A stretch of DNA of 64,000 nt from Acidobacteriota bacterium (GTDB lineage: Bacteria > Acidobacteriota > Blastocatellia > RBC074). Below, one piece after another: positions 45,926-56,355 of this stretch. Both the position numbers and the translations under genes were made by a program. Where the stretch lies: positions 1 through 64,000 of the forward strand of contig JAHBSF010000023.1 in the NCBI GenBank assembly GCA_019639255.1. Direction: 5' to 3'. Position 1 is the first letter of the stretch. Every line of letters starts with the position of its first letter. The notes beneath the pieces are model-generated. The model worked only from the letters and a program-made list of their open reading frames with translations, made no database searches and had not been told where the DNA came from.

Positions 45926-46138
45926 TTACATTATGTAGTTTGCGGATACATCGAAATCGGGAGCGTCGTCATCGTCTGATGACGACGTGCAGAGGTTGTC
46001 GATCCAGATGCACCGAATGACGTTTTCGCGCGATATCTCGGAATGGACGAGATGGCCGGAATCAAGCACTTCGGCGTACCACACGGTCCAGGATTGCTGT
46101 TGCTTCGCGTCGAACGCGGTTTCTACGTTGTGCATCAT
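45926..46138 (-). CDS. Small acidic protein coupled to the APH/kinase gene
   Basis: A 70-residue uncharacterised protein starting with overlapping ATGs (46138, 46135), the first overlapping the stop of the upstream kinase (ATGA). It has QQQSWTVWYAEVLDSGHLVH and an acidic run SSSDDDDAPDFD near the C-terminus. The frame extends further upstream, but that part runs inside the kinase gene. The coupling suggests a real product acting with the kinase; function unknown. Confidence 0.55.
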   Translation of the reverse strand: MMHNVETAFDAKQQQSWTVWYAEVLDSGHLVHSEISRENVIRCIWIDNLCTSSSDDDDAPDFDVSANYIM

Positions 46139-47733
46139 TTCGGTTCCGGTTTTCGCAGCCAGTCGGTAGCCGTGCCGGCAAGGGCGTCGAGGTTGTCCCG
46201 GGCATTGAGGCTCAGGTGTTGATGATCCGGGGCGATCGGTTCGTATTCCTGGGATTGTCGCAGGTAATTTTCCCACGAAGCATCCGTCAGTCCGTCGCCG
46301 ATCTGCGTGCGCCGGTTGAGCCTGTGCCGCACGAGTTCCGGGTGCAGGGTGACTTCAATCAACCGCCAGTCGGCCCCATTGTCCTCGGCAAGAGAGCGGG
46401 CGCGGGCACGTTCACTTTCCCGCCGGAATGACGCGTCGATGACTACGCCCCCGTTGATGTTGAGCCATTCCCGGCTGAGGCGGAGCATCGATTCGCTCGT
46501 CAGCATATTGGCTTCGCGATTGTAGAGTCCCGCGCCCAGACCCGCCGTATGTCTGAAGGCGCCGAACAGCGACTGCCGCACGGCATCGGCCGAAACCACG
46601 CGCCAGCCCAGTTCGCCCGCAATCGCGCGCGCAAGAGCCGTTTTTCCGGTTCCGGGCAGGCCCGCTACCGCAATCACGGCAGGTGCATCGAGCGGCGATG
46701 CATAACGCCGCGCGAGCGCAAAATAATGCCCCGCGCGCTCAAGCGCGGTTTCGTGTTGCGCCGTGGATGTCGTCGATTCGTCGAGTTGCGCGCTCAGCAT
46801 ACAGCCGCGTGCGAAGGCTCGAAAGCTTTTATAAAACGGGAGAAGTTTGAAAAGATGCGGATCGGCCGAGCGCGCCTGGTATCGCTCGGCGAAGTAATAA
46901 CCCAGATCGGGCCGGCCGAGCGCGTCCAGATCCATAGCGAGCAGCGCCGCCTCAGCCGCAACGTCTCCGGCGCGAAATTCATCGTTGAATTCCAGGCAAT
47001 CGAAGATCTCCGGCCCGGTCGGCGTCAGACATATGCTCTCGGCTCGTACATCTCCGTGCCCGTCGCGTATGCGCCCCTCCCGGCATCGCCGCAAAAACAG
47101 GTCTTCGTTCTCTTCCATCCAGTTATCGACCCATTCGCGCATCCATTGAATGTCGGCTGCGGCAATCGTTCGGTCGATGTAGTTTTCCGCCTGCGAGAGG
47201 TTGTCTTCCCAAAGACGCCGAATGCGGTCCGGAGCGCCGTATCCGGCCACCTCCGGCCCGTTGGCGGCGCGCAGGTGGAAGCCGCTCAGCTTCTCCGCTA
47301 TCCGGTCTATCGTGGACTCCGCCACGGCGCTGCGCCTTATGAGTTTGTCCAGCATGCGTTCGGCCGGGAGCCTGCGCATTACGACCGCGTAATCCACGAT
47401 TTCACCCTCGCCCGAAAGCCGCAACTCGCCGCCCTCGGATGAAATCGGTTGAACCCCCAAATATAGTTCCGGGCACAGGCGCCGATTGAGCATCACTTCG
47501 GCCTCGCACGCCCTGCGCCTTCCTTCCAGCGTCGTGTAATTCAGAAACCCGTAATCGACCGGCTTCTTCACCTTGAGTACGTGCTGGCGCCCGAGCAACA
47601 CTACCGATATGGGCGTCTGCAACATCTCGATAGGCTGTTCCTCGGGCAACCAGTCAGGAGAGTTTCGGAGCCTTTCCACCATCACCATGCACCTCGCCGT
47701 CACCATTTGGGCGGCCGATTGACCTTTAGTCAT
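46135..47733 (-). CDS. Bifunctional APH-like and P-loop kinase protein
   Basis: About 532 residues. The N-terminal half (about 20-320) resembles aminoglycoside-phosphotransferase/protein-kinase-like folds: VLKVKKPVDYG (Lys), then the catalytic loop RIRDGHGDVRAESI and metal motif IFDCLEFNDEFRAGD. The C-terminal half (about 355-532) is an AAA/zeta-toxin-like P-loop kinase with VAGLPGTGKTALARAI. Proteins of this two-kinase design are widespread and uncharacterised; substrate may be a small molecule. An SD-like GGGGGGAGAG precedes the ATG at 47733. It is followed by a small overlapping gene. Confidence 0.82.
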   Translation of the reverse strand: MTKGQSAAQMVTARCMVMVERLRNSPDWLPEEQPIEMLQTPISVVLLGRQHVLKVKKPVDYGFLNYTTLEGRRRACEAEVMLNRRLCPELYLGVQPISSEGGELRLSGEGEIVDYAVVMRRLPAERMLDKLIRRSAVAESTIDRIAEKLSGFHLRAANGPEVAGYGAPDRIRRLWEDNLSQAENYIDRTIAAADIQWMREWVDNWMEENEDLFLRRCREGRIRDGHGDVRAESICLTPTGPEIFDCLEFNDEFRAGDVAAEAALLAMDLDALGRPDLGYYFAERYQARSADPHLFKLLPFYKSFRAFARGCMLSAQLDESTTSTAQHETALERAGHYFALARRYASPLDAPAVIAVAGLPGTGKTALARAIAGELGWRVVSADAVRQSLFGAFRHTAGLGAGLYNREANMLTSESMLRLSREWLNINGGVVIDASFRRESERARARSLAEDNGADWRLIEVTLHPELVRHRLNRRTQIGDGLTDASWENYLRQSQEYEPIAPDHQHLSLNARDNLDALAGTATDWLRKPEPK

Positions 47734-47916
47734 CTCTCCCCCCCACCACGTACCGCGCATCCCTTTGCGCAGATGCCACTACCCTGAGCAACTTCCATGC
47801 CACTCACCTCACTCCTTATAAATGCCCGTTTGTTGCCGAAATGTTGCAAATATGTCGTAGAATTTTCACAATGATGAGGAAACGTGCGATAAGTTTCGCA
47901 GGTCATGCGCTGGGCT

Positions 47917-47944
47917 TGAGGAAAGTTCCTCAGGAAGTTCCTCA
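47917..47944. promoter_or_regulatory. Candidate operator: palindrome plus extra half-site
   Basis: TGAGGAA-AG-TTCCTCA (47917-47932) is a perfect dyad, and TTCCTCA recurs at 47938-47944. It is upstream of the APH/kinase gene on the minus strand and upstream of the exporter operon on the plus strand, so either could be regulated. Confidence 0.45.
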
Positions 47945-48000
47945 ACATAAAGTGTTACGATACGGGCGGAGCTACAAGATTTATGCACATCGTATAAAAA

Positions 48001-48234
48001 CTCAGTAAACAAAGTTTTTAAGTTTTTCAGCCGCGAAGCGGCGAAAGATCTGTAGCCCAGGGCGGCGAGCCCCGGGTGAGTGTAGAGAAGCGGCGTCAGC
48101 CCCGGAGGGGCGGAAGAACTTTGGCCCCTTTCAGGGCTCGGACGTTTTTTGCGTGCTGACCTGGCGCTCACGCACCAGGCTACAGATCTATTGCAGCTCT
48201 GCGGCTGAAAAACTCAAAGAACTTTATTAACAGT
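48001..48234. repeat. Long inverted-repeat element A (about 235 bp)
   Basis: Imperfect terminal inverted repeats of about 55 bp: the left contains AAGATCTGTAGCC and the right GGCTACAGATCT, both continuing into CAGCCGC / GCGGCTG and AGTTTTTCAG / CTGAAAAACT. The interior has GGGCTCGGACG and GGCGCTC-C-GCACCAGGC. Clearly homologous to element B (52667-52888). It ends at the ribosome-binding region of the exporter operon. Confidence 0.82.
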
Positions 48235-48267
48235 GTAGTGAGGGGGAGTTTGGCGGGGAGAGAGGGT

Positions 48268-48990
48268 ATGGGGGAAGCTGAAAGGGGTGCAGCGGTATTT
48301 CGGGCGCGAGGGTTGACCAAGATCTACCGGTTGGGAGAGGTGGAGGTACGTGCGCTCTACGAAGTTGATCTGGATCTGTATGCGGGCGAGTTCGTGGTGA
48401 TTCTGGGGCCCTCGGGAGGCGGGAAATCCACATTGCTCAACATTCTGGGCGGGTTGGACGCGCCCACAAGCGGGGAAGTCGTGTTTCGCGATCACGATCT
48501 GACTACGGCAGACGATGCGGAAATGACGCAGTTCCGGCGCGAGCACGTCGGATTCGTATTCCAGTTCTACAATCTGATCCCGAGTCTTACAGCGCTGGAA
48601 AACGTCGCGCTCGTTACCGAGATTTCCGCCGATCCGATGGATGCGCGCGAGGCGCTGCGGCGCGTTGGACTCGCCGATCGCATGGATCACTTTCCCTCGC
48701 AGCTATCGGGGGGCGAGCAGCAGCGCGTCGCGATTGCGCGCGCCATAGCCAAACGGCCCGATGTGCTGTTGTGCGACGAGCCCACCGGGGCGCTCGATTA
48801 CCCTACGGGGAAAGTTGTTCTTGAAGTGCTCGCGCACATCAATAAAGAACTCGGCACTACGGTTGCCGTTATCACCCACAATGCCGCAATAGCGGAGATG
48901 GCGGATCGCGTCATACGGATGCGCAGCGGCCGGATAGCAGAAATCCTGCACAACGCCCGGCGCGCTTCGCCTGCGGAGCTTGTCTGGTAG
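48268..48990 (+). CDS. ABC exporter ATP-binding protein (LolD/MacB/DevA type)
   Basis: About 240 residues, single ABC domain: Walker [16 protein letters not shown]-loop [18 protein letters not shown], signature [15 protein letters not shown], Walker [13 protein letters not shown]. The ATG at 48268 follows GAGAGAGGG; an in-frame GTG at 48238 is inside element A's flank. It is followed by an FtsX-type permease and a membrane-fusion protein, making a DevBCA- or MacAB-like tripartite exporter. The substrate is unknown. Confidence 0.93.
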   Translation: MGEAERGAAVFRARGLTKIYRLGEVEVRALYEVDLDLYAGEFVVILGPSGGGKSTLLNILGGLDAPTSGEVVFRDHDLTTADDAEMTQFRREHVGFVFQFYNLIPSLTALENVALVTEISADPMDAREALRRVGLADRMDHFPSQLSGGEQQRVAIARAIAKRPDVLLCDEPTGALDYPTGKVVLEVLAHINKELGTTVAVITHNAAIAEMADRVIRMRSGRIAEILHNARRASPAELVW

Positions 48991-49035
48991 CGGCGCGGAG
49001 AAAACGCGTAAAAGGACGAAAATGCAGGGGCGGCG

Positions 49036-51402
49036 ATGAGCGTGCTGGATCGCAAACTTGCGCGAGATATTTTTCGATTGCGCGGGCAGTTGACCGCCAT
49101 ATTGCTCGTTGTGGCGTGCGGTATTGCCTCGTATGTTGCCCTGCGCAGCACTTACAGGTCGCTGCTGGCGTCGCAGGCGACTTATTACGCGGATTATCGT
49201 TTCGCCGACGTATTCGCCTCGCTCAAGCGCGCACCCTCGTCCGTTGCAGATGAAATCGCGCAATTGCCGGGAGCGGCGGCCGTGGAAACGCGCGTCGTCG
49301 TAGAAGTGACGCTGGATGTGCCGGGTCTGGATGAACCGGCTACGGGGCGGCTGGTGTCGATCCCGGAACGCCGGCGCGCGATGCTCAACGATCTGTACCT
49401 GCGCGCGGGGCGCTGGGTGGAGCCGGGACAAAGCGACGAAGTGATTGCAAGCGAGGCGTTCGCAGCGGCGAACTCTCTGGGCGTAGGCGACGGTATCGGC
49501 GCTGTAATCAACGGGCGCTGGAAGCGGCTGCGCATTGTTGGAATCGCGCTTTCGCCGGAATACGTCTACGAGGTTCGGGGCGGCGCCGCCATATTCCCCG
49601 ACAACCGTCGATTCGGCGTATTGTGGATGGGGCGCGAGGCGCTCGCCCCGGCATTCGATCTCGAAGGCGCATTCAACTATCTCGCGATCGCGCTTGCGCC
49701 GGGTGCGGGCGAGTCTGCGTTAATAGAGCGCATAGACCGCAGGATCGAACGTTACGGCGGACTCGGGGCTTACGGCCGCGACGAGCAGATTTCGCACCGG
49801 TTTCTTTCCGACGAGATTGCGCAAAACCGCGTAAGCGGAACGATCATTCCTGCAATATTCCTGGGCGTAGCTGCGTTTCTGCTTCATCTTGTGCTGTCGC
49901 GAATCGTGGGGGCCGAGCGCGCGCAGATCGCCGTGCTCAAGGCGTTCGGCTACGGCAATACTGCAATAGGCGCGCATTATCTGAAGCTGGCGCTCGTGCC
50001 CGTAATGGGAGGCGCTCTGCTCGGCGTTTTTGCAGGGCTTTATCTCGGAAACGCGCTTACAGGAGTTTACACGCAGTTCTACCGTTTCCCGCTGCTGCGC
50101 TACGAGGCGGGATGGGATCTGGTCGCCGCCGCGGCTGCAATAAGTCTCGGGGCGGCGGCGCTCGGCGCGTTGACTGCGGTGCGTTCGGCGGTGCGCCTGC
50201 CGCCGGCGGAGGCTATGAGGCCGGAATCGCCGGCGAAGTTTCGCGCGGGCTGGATCGAGCGGCTGGGCATTGCAAGGTTCATAGGCGTCACGCCGCGCAT
50301 GATACTGCGGCAGGCGGGGCGCCATCCCGTCAAGGCGGTGCTCTCGACGCTTGGGTTGTCGATGGCCGTGGCGCTGCTGCTTGTGGGGAGGTATTTCTTC
50401 GATGCCGTGGATCATCTCGTCGCGGTTCAGTTCGGCGAAATTCAGCGCGAAGACGTTGTAGTAGTATTCAATGAACCGCTCGGAGCGGGCGTGCGCCTGG
50501 ATTTGCAGCGCTTGCCCGGCGTGCTGCGCGTGGAATTGTTTCGTTCGGTTCCGGTGCGCTTGCGGCACGAACATCGGTCGCGCCGCACCTCGATTCTGGG
50601 GATGCCGCCGGGAGGGGAGTTGCGGCGATTGATGGATCGCGACGGGCGCCCGATCCAAATGCCGCAGGATGGGCTGCTTTTAACCAGTGCGCTTGCCGAT
50701 CTTCTGGGCGTCGGCGAAGGGGACAGCATATCGGTCGAGGTGCTGGAGGGCAGGCGTCCGAGCCGCAATGTGATTGTCGTCGGGTTGGTGGATGAGCTGA
50801 TCGGAATTTCGGGGTATATGAACCTTGCCGCTCTCGGCCGGTTACTCGGCGAGGGCGAGACTGCAAGCGGGGCGTTTCTGGGCATAGATCAGCGGCAGTC
50901 GGCCCTTCTGAATTCGGAATTGAAGCGGCTGCCGGCGGTCGGGGGCGCATCGATGCGCGAAGCCATATTGCGCGGATTCGACGAAACGATCGCACAGAGC
51001 CTCGCAATCACGACCATAACTCTCGTGATATTCGCCTGCGTAATTGCATTCGGAGTTGTGTACAACGGCGCGCGCATTGCTCTGGCCGAACGCGGGCGCG
51101 ACCTTGCAAGCCTGCGCGTCCTGGGGTTTACGCAAAGGGAAATTGCTGCGATGCTGCTCGGTGAACAGGCGCTGTTGACCCTCGCCGCAATACCATTGGG
51201 ATTCGCCGTCGGGTACGGCGTTTGTTCCCTGATTCCGATGGCCGTTGCATCGGAATTGTTCAGGCTGCCGCTTGTAATCAGCCGCGAGTCGTATCTGTTC
51301 GCCTTTGCGATCGTAGCGGCGGCTTCGGCTTTATCGGGACTCGTTGTGGTTAGAAGGCTTCGCCATCTCGATTTGATCGAGGTGCTCAAGACCAGGGAAT
51401 AG
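49036..51402 (+). CDS. ABC exporter permease with two FtsX domains
   Basis: A 788-residue membrane protein. One N-terminal helix (LRGQLTAILLVVACGIASYVAL), a large periplasmic domain, three helices in the first FtsX unit (HLVLSRIVGAERAQIAVLKA), then a second periplasmic domain and FtsX unit (GARIALAERGRDLASLRVLGF). This is the long two-unit form, unlike MacB. It starts 45 bp after the ATPase gene. Mechanotransmission-type exporters of this group move lipids, peptides or drugs across the envelope with a fusion protein partner. Confidence 0.9.
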   Translation: MSVLDRKLARDIFRLRGQLTAILLVVACGIASYVALRSTYRSLLASQATYYADYRFADVFASLKRAPSSVADEIAQLPGAAAVETRVVVEVTLDVPGLDEPATGRLVSIPERRRAMLNDLYLRAGRWVEPGQSDEVIASEAFAAANSLGVGDGIGAVINGRWKRLRIVGIALSPEYVYEVRGGAAIFPDNRRFGVLWMGREALAPAFDLEGAFNYLAIALAPGAGESALIERIDRRIERYGGLGAYGRDEQISHRFLSDEIAQNRVSGTIIPAIFLGVAAFLLHLVLSRIVGAERAQIAVLKAFGYGNTAIGAHYLKLALVPVMGGALLGVFAGLYLGNALTGVYTQFYRFPLLRYEAGWDLVAAAAAISLGAAALGALTAVRSAVRLPPAEAMRPESPAKFRAGWIERLGIARFIGVTPRMILRQAGRHPVKAVLSTLGLSMAVALLLVGRYFFDAVDHLVAVQFGEIQREDVVVVFNEPLGAGVRLDLQRLPGVLRVELFRSVPVRLRHEHRSRRTSILGMPPGGELRRLMDRDGRPIQMPQDGLLLTSALADLLGVGEGDSISVEVLEGRRPSRNVIVVGLVDELIGISGYMNLAALGRLLGEGETASGAFLGIDQRQSALLNSELKRLPAVGGASMREAILRGFDETIAQSLAITTITLVIFACVIAFGVVYNGARIALAERGRDLASLRVLGFTQREIAAMLLGEQALLTLAAIPLGFAVGYGVCSLIPMAVASELFRLPLVISRESYLFAFAIVAAASALSGLVVVRRLRHLDLIEVLKTRE

Positions 51403-51439
51403 GACAGGGAATAGCACAGGGAACAGGATCGGACGCAGG

Positions 51440-52645
51440 ATGGCGCTCAGGCGGACGATAAAGATTGCAATCAGGATTGCAATTGCTGCGGGGGCGGTTG
51501 CGCTTGCGGTTGTTGCGCTGCGTCCCGATCCCATTGCGGTCGAAACGGTGAAGGTGCGGCGCGCGCACATGCAGACCGTTATCGAAGCCGAAGGAAAAAC
51601 GCGCGTGCGGGATCGTTACGTGCTGGCTGCGCCGGTTGCTGGAAGGCTGCAACGCATCGTGCTCAGGCGCGGCGATGAGGTTCGGTCGGGTGCGGTGGTT
51701 GCGCGCATAGAGCCCGCGCCGATACAGCCGCTCGACGCTCGCGAGCGCGCGGAAACCGAAGCGCGCATCGCCGCCGCCCTTGCACGCCAGCGCGAGGCCG
51801 AGGCGCTGGTTGTACGCGCAGAAACCGAATGCGGGCAGGCGCGCCGCGAACGCGAACGCGCCGAGAGGCTCGTGGAATCGGGCGATATCTCCCGCCAGGA
51901 ATACGACCGCTTGTGCGACGCGGAATACTCGTGCCTGCGCACCCTGGACGCTGTGCGCTTCCGCGCGAGTGCAGCCGTTTCCGAAGTAGACGCCGCGCGC
52001 GCCGCACTCCTTGCGCTCGAACGCGCTGGTGCGAGGGATGCATCGCCTCCCGTAGAAGTGCGCGCTCCGGCTGCGGGCAGCGTTCTGCGCGTGATCGAAG
52101 AAAGCGAACGCGTAGTGGCGGCGGGCGCGCCGCTGCTTGAAGTAAGCAATCCCGGGCGGCTGGAAATCATCGTGGATGTGCTCTCGACCGAAGCGGTGAG
52201 AATTGCGCCGGGCGCTGCGATGATCATCGATGGATGGGGAGGCGATGAAATGTTGCGCGCGCAGGTAAGGCTCGTAGAGCCCTCGGCCTTCACCAAGGTT
52301 TCGGCGCTCGGCGTCGAAGAGCAGCGCGTATACGTCATCGGCGATCTGATGGATGCTCCGGGCCGGCTCGGCGACGGTTTTCGCCTCGGGGCGAAGATCG
52401 TCGTATGGGAGGGCGAAGGCGTGCTGCAGGCGCCGCAGAGCGCGCTGTTTCGCCGCGGCGACGGATGGGCCGCGTTTGTAGCGGATGCCGGGCGCGCGCG
52501 TTTGCGCGAGGTTGCAACGGGCCGGCGCGGCGGCTTTGATGTGGAAATCCTCGGCGGATTGCAGGAGGGCGAAGACCTGATAATGCATCCGTCGGGAAGG
52601 TTGGTCGACGGCGCACGCATCCTTATCCGCGCCGCCGCTTTCTGA
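51440..52645 (+). CDS. HlyD-type periplasmic adaptor (membrane fusion) protein
   Basis: A 401-residue adaptor. An N-terminal membrane anchor (TIKIAIRIAIAAGAVALAVVAL) precedes a biotinyl-lipoyl half motif (AAPVAGRLQRIVLRRGDEV), a long alpha hairpin rich in Ala/Arg/Glu (about 95-200), the second lipoyl half (VRAPAAGSVLRVIEESERVV) and a beta-barrel. It is 37 bp downstream of the permease and completes the tripartite exporter. No outer-membrane TolC gene is in this window. Confidence 0.92.
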   Translation: MALRRTIKIAIRIAIAAGAVALAVVALRPDPIAVETVKVRRAHMQTVIEAEGKTRVRDRYVLAAPVAGRLQRIVLRRGDEVRSGAVVARIEPAPIQPLDARERAETEARIAAALARQREAEALVVRAETECGQARRERERAERLVESGDISRQEYDRLCDAEYSCLRTLDAVRFRASAAVSEVDAARAALLALERAGARDASPPVEVRAPAAGSVLRVIEESERVVAAGAPLLEVSNPGRLEIIVDVLSTEAVRIAPGAAMIIDGWGGDEMLRAQVRLVEPSAFTKVSALGVEEQRVYVIGDLMDAPGRLGDGFRLGAKIVVWEGEGVLQAPQSALFRRGDGWAAFVADAGRARLREVATGRRGGFDVEILGGLQEGEDLIMHPSGRLVDGARILIRAAAF

Positions 52646-52666
52646 TATCTCTCCCTGGTTTGTCTC

Positions 52667-52888
52667 AGAGCGTGTCTTAAAAGCCCTGAAGGGGCGAAAG
52701 ATCTGTAGCCCAGCGGCGTAAGCCCTGGGTATCACGCCAACATCAATTCCAGCCCTGAAAGGGCGGAAGATCCCCGCTGTATAGGTCTTTCGCCCTTTCA
52801 GGGCTCGGACGTGTTTCTCGATCTGCCCTGGCGCTCGCGCACCAGGCTACAGATCTTTCGCCCCTTCGGGGCTTTCAAGACACGCTCT
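52667..52888. repeat. Long inverted-repeat element B (about 222 bp)
   Basis: Terminal inverted repeats of about 44 bp with only two or three mismatches: the left starts AGAGCGTGTCTT and the right ends AAGACACGCTCT, each running through AGCCC-GAAGGGGCGAAAGAT. The interior is homologous to element A. It sits at the convergent end of the exporter operon and amidase gene. Confidence 0.9.
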
Positions 52889-54669
52889 CAGTCCAGTTGG
52901 GGGTGCATGGTATGCCACTTCGTAGCGCGCTCGAATGCAAGCGCTGCGCGCAGCGGCGCTCCCTCGTCGTACAATCCGCCGGTGAACATAATCGACTGCG
53001 GCAGATTGTTGACAAACCCGCAGGGAACTACTACCGCAGGATGCCCGGTCAGGTTTGTAACAAGCAGGCTCGCGCTGCCGGGTGCGGGCGATACGAAAAC
53101 GTCCCACTGCGACATAAGCCCGTCCATCTCGTGCATCAGCATCGTCCTTGCACGTTGCGCCCTCAGATACTCGACCGCCGGTATGAACCGCGAGGTTCGA
53201 AACGTATTGGGCCAGTCGTTCGGACTTTGTCCCGACAGTTGGTTTACCCGCCCGTCGCGCGTGATGTCGTCGAAAGCAGCCGCAGCCTCGGCTACAAGGA
53301 TGATGCGAAGGCTTGCGGCGGAAAACTTCGGCAATTCGATCGGAACAAGCTGCGCTCCGGCCGAGCGCAGCGCATCGAGCGCCTCGGCGTACATCTTTCG
53401 CCGCTCCTCCATAACCGCCTGATTCTGTCCGCCTGCGCCCGGTGTATTCGGCGCGCTCGGTTCGAATTCTTCTTTCAGATATCCGATGCGCAGCGATGAA
53501 AGCGGCGCCGCCGGGTTCCATCCGAACGGAACATCTCCGACCGTAATGTCCCGGTTGTCGGGGCCGTAAAGCGCGTCGAGTACGTAGGCGCAATCTTCCA
53601 CGCCGCGGCAGATAGGGCCGATTTTGTCCATCGTCCAGCTCAGGCCCATTGCACCGTAGCGGCTGATGCGTCCGTATGTCGGGCGTAATCCGACTACGCC
53701 GCATCGCGACGACGGCGACACTATCGACCCGAGAGTTTCCGTGCCTATGGAAAAACCCACAAGCCCCGCCGATGTAGCCGAAGCCGAACCCGCCGAAGAT
53801 CCGCTCGATCCCGTGTTCGTTTCATCGGGCTGCCACGGATTGCGCGTCATTCCGGCGAACCATCGGCCGCCCTGCGCGAGCGCTCCCATAGAGAGTTTCG
53901 CTGCAAGCACGGCGCCGGCCGCGCGCAGGCGCTCTACGACCGTTGCATCGTAATCGATCATCTGATCGCGGTAAGGTTCTGCGCCCCAGGTTGTAGGCAC
54001 GCCCTTTGTAGCGAACAGATCCTTGATTCCGCACGGTACGCCGTGCAGCGGTCCGCGCCAACGCCCGCTGCGGATTTCGCGATCGGCCTGTGCGGCCTGC
54101 TGCAACGCGATTTCTTCGGTGAGCGTCACTACGCACAGCAACTTCGGCCCGTACCGTTTGAGCCGGTCCAGATACATCTTCGTGAGTTCTACAGAAGAAA
54201 CCCTGCGCGCGCGCAGCAGCGCTGCGAGTTGCGCGAGGGTTGCAAATGCGAGGTCTTCAACCGAATTGAAGCTCGGCGGCTCTGCGCGCAGGAGGCGCGG
54301 CTTGCCCGCGCGGCCGCGATATTTTTTGCCCGGAAGCGCGGGGTGAAACCACACGGCGGGATCTGTGTCGAGAGGCACGTCTATGCGGCGCAGCGCCTCG
54401 TAATTGCCGAGATTGCGGTTTACGCCCGGCAGCGCCATCCCGGCGTGTTCATCGCTCAGATCTACGCCGATGAGTTCTTCGGCCGCGCGCAGCATCTCGC
54501 GCGTAATGCGGTTCGGCGTTTGCTGCTGCGGTTTAACCGGCGAAGCCGATGCATCCGCGGCAAGATGGGCTGCGCCTACCGCCGGCAGGAGCTTGACAAA
54601 AGTGCGTCTGCCGATTCCGGTTGTGGAGGGTTGTGCATTTTTCCTGCGTGCAGGGCGTTTGTCTTTCAT
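52888..54669 (-). CDS. Tat-exported amidase-signature enzyme
   Basis: About 593 residues. A twin-arginine signal (GRRTFVKLLPAVGAAHLAA) precedes an amidase-signature domain with the catalytic triad: Lys in GVPCGIKDLFATKG, cis-Ser and nucleophile Ser in TGSSGSSAGSASATSAGLV and SIGTETLGSIVSPS. These enzymes hydrolyse amides. Export sets it apart from GatA, so a tRNA amidation role is unlikely. The ATG at 54669 gives the signal; an upstream ATG at 54723 would mask it. Substrate unknown. Stop overlaps the end of element B. Confidence 0.88.
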   Translation of the reverse strand: MKDKRPARRKNAQPSTTGIGRRTFVKLLPAVGAAHLAADASASPVKPQQQTPNRITREMLRAAEELIGVDLSDEHAGMALPGVNRNLGNYEALRRIDVPLDTDPAVWFHPALPGKKYRGRAGKPRLLRAEPPSFNSVEDLAFATLAQLAALLRARRVSSVELTKMYLDRLKRYGPKLLCVVTLTEEIALQQAAQADREIRSGRWRGPLHGVPCGIKDLFATKGVPTTWGAEPYRDQMIDYDATVVERLRAAGAVLAAKLSMGALAQGGRWFAGMTRNPWQPDETNTGSSGSSAGSASATSAGLVGFSIGTETLGSIVSPSSRCGVVGLRPTYGRISRYGAMGLSWTMDKIGPICRGVEDCAYVLDALYGPDNRDITVGDVPFGWNPAAPLSSLRIGYLKEEFEPSAPNTPGAGGQNQAVMEERRKMYAEALDALRSAGAQLVPIELPKFSAASLRIILVAEAAAAFDDITRDGRVNQLSGQSPNDWPNTFRTSRFIPAVEYLRAQRARTMLMHEMDGLMSQWDVFVSPAPGSASLLVTNLTGHPAVVVPCGFVNNLPQSIMFTGGLYDEGAPLRAALAFERATKWHTMHPQLD

Positions 54670-54842
54670 CAAGATCTCCCGTCCGGGTATGTACCGTGTG
54701 GATGCGCTTGCCCGTCGCTGCAACTTCCAGTAATGTCACGGCTGACAAGTAGCGAAGCGCGGATGTGTCAAAACGGAATAACACAAATCCACGCGCCGCG
54801 CCAAATCGCAATCAAGGGAGTCAATCAAAGGAGTAAAAACAC

Positions 54843-55637
<795 letters not shown>

Positions 55638-55701
55638 AGGGCTACCGCGAAAAGACGCGGCGATGAAGAAGCGAAAGACGCGGAAAGGTTGTTTCTTTTG
55701 A

Positions 55702-56289
55702 ATGAGCAATAACAAGATCGATCGGGAAAAAATCGCCGAGGGCGTCAGGTTGATTCTGGAAGGTATGGGCGAGGACCCGGCGCGCTCCGGCATTGTAGAA
55801 ACTCCCGAGCGCGTGGCCGAGATGTTCGCCGAAGTGTGCGGCGGATTGCACGAAGATCCTGCGGCGGAGGTCAAGGTTATCCCCGTAGATACGCAGGACG
55901 AAATCGTGATGGTGAAAGACATTCCGCTCTTCAGCCTGTGCGAACATCATATGCTGCCGTTTACCGGGGTAGTGCACATAGCGTATGTGCCGGACGAGGG
56001 GCGCGTCATAGGGTTATCGAAGCTTGCGCGCATAGCGGATATTTACGCGCGAAGGCTTCAGGTGCAGGAGCGGTTGACCACGCAGATCGCCGAATTGCTC
56101 TATCACGGCGAACTCAACCCGAAGGGCGTGATGGTTGTAATTGAGGCCGAGCATCTGTGCATGATCATGCGCGGAGTGAAGAAGCCCGGAGCGACGACCA
56201 TTACTTCGGCCGTGAGGGGAGTTTTCAGATCGGATGAACGCACGCGCATCGAGGCGATGTCGTTTCTGACCGAGGGGCGGCGGGGGTAG
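55702..56289 (+). CDS. folE: GTP cyclohydrolase I
   Basis: A 195-residue enzyme making dihydroneopterin triphosphate from GTP, the first step of folate and tetrahydropterin synthesis. Signature [21 protein letters not shown] gives the zinc-binding Cys and His; a second block is [20 protein letters not shown] with the other zinc Cys, and GLSKLARI precedes it. Length and motifs are typical. Last vertically plausible gene before the defence island; a truncated inverted repeat follows. Confidence 0.97.
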   Translation: MSNNKIDREKIAEGVRLILEGMGEDPARSGIVETPERVAEMFAEVCGGLHEDPAAEVKVIPVDTQDEIVMVKDIPLFSLCEHHMLPFTGVVHIAYVPDEGRVIGLSKLARIADIYARRLQVQERLTTQIAELLYHGELNPKGVMVVIEAEHLCMIMRGVKKPGATTITSAVRGVFRSDERTRIEAMSFLTEGRRG

Positions 56290-56296
56290 AAGGCGT

Positions 56297-56355
56297 GGAA
56301 GAGAGATAACGGAACAAACGAAAAAAAGACGAAACATACGGAAATATTCAAACTT
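56297..56355. repeat. ACGGAACAA-family repeat, left half only, at island edge
   Basis: A well-preserved left arm (GAGAGATAACGGAACAAACG and ACGAAACATACGGAAATATT) with no right arm. Sequence changes to unrelated DNA at about 56355, just before the last gene of the defence island, as if the repeat were cut by the island. Confidence 0.8.

Noticed and set aside
47866-48171. Small minus-strand frames in the gap before the exporter operon
   Set aside because: They run through element A and the dyad, have no ribosome site or plausible composition.
52888-54669. GatA subunit of Glu-tRNA amidotransferase
   Set aside because: A Tat signal and lack of gatB/gatC neighbours argue against it, despite the amidase signature.
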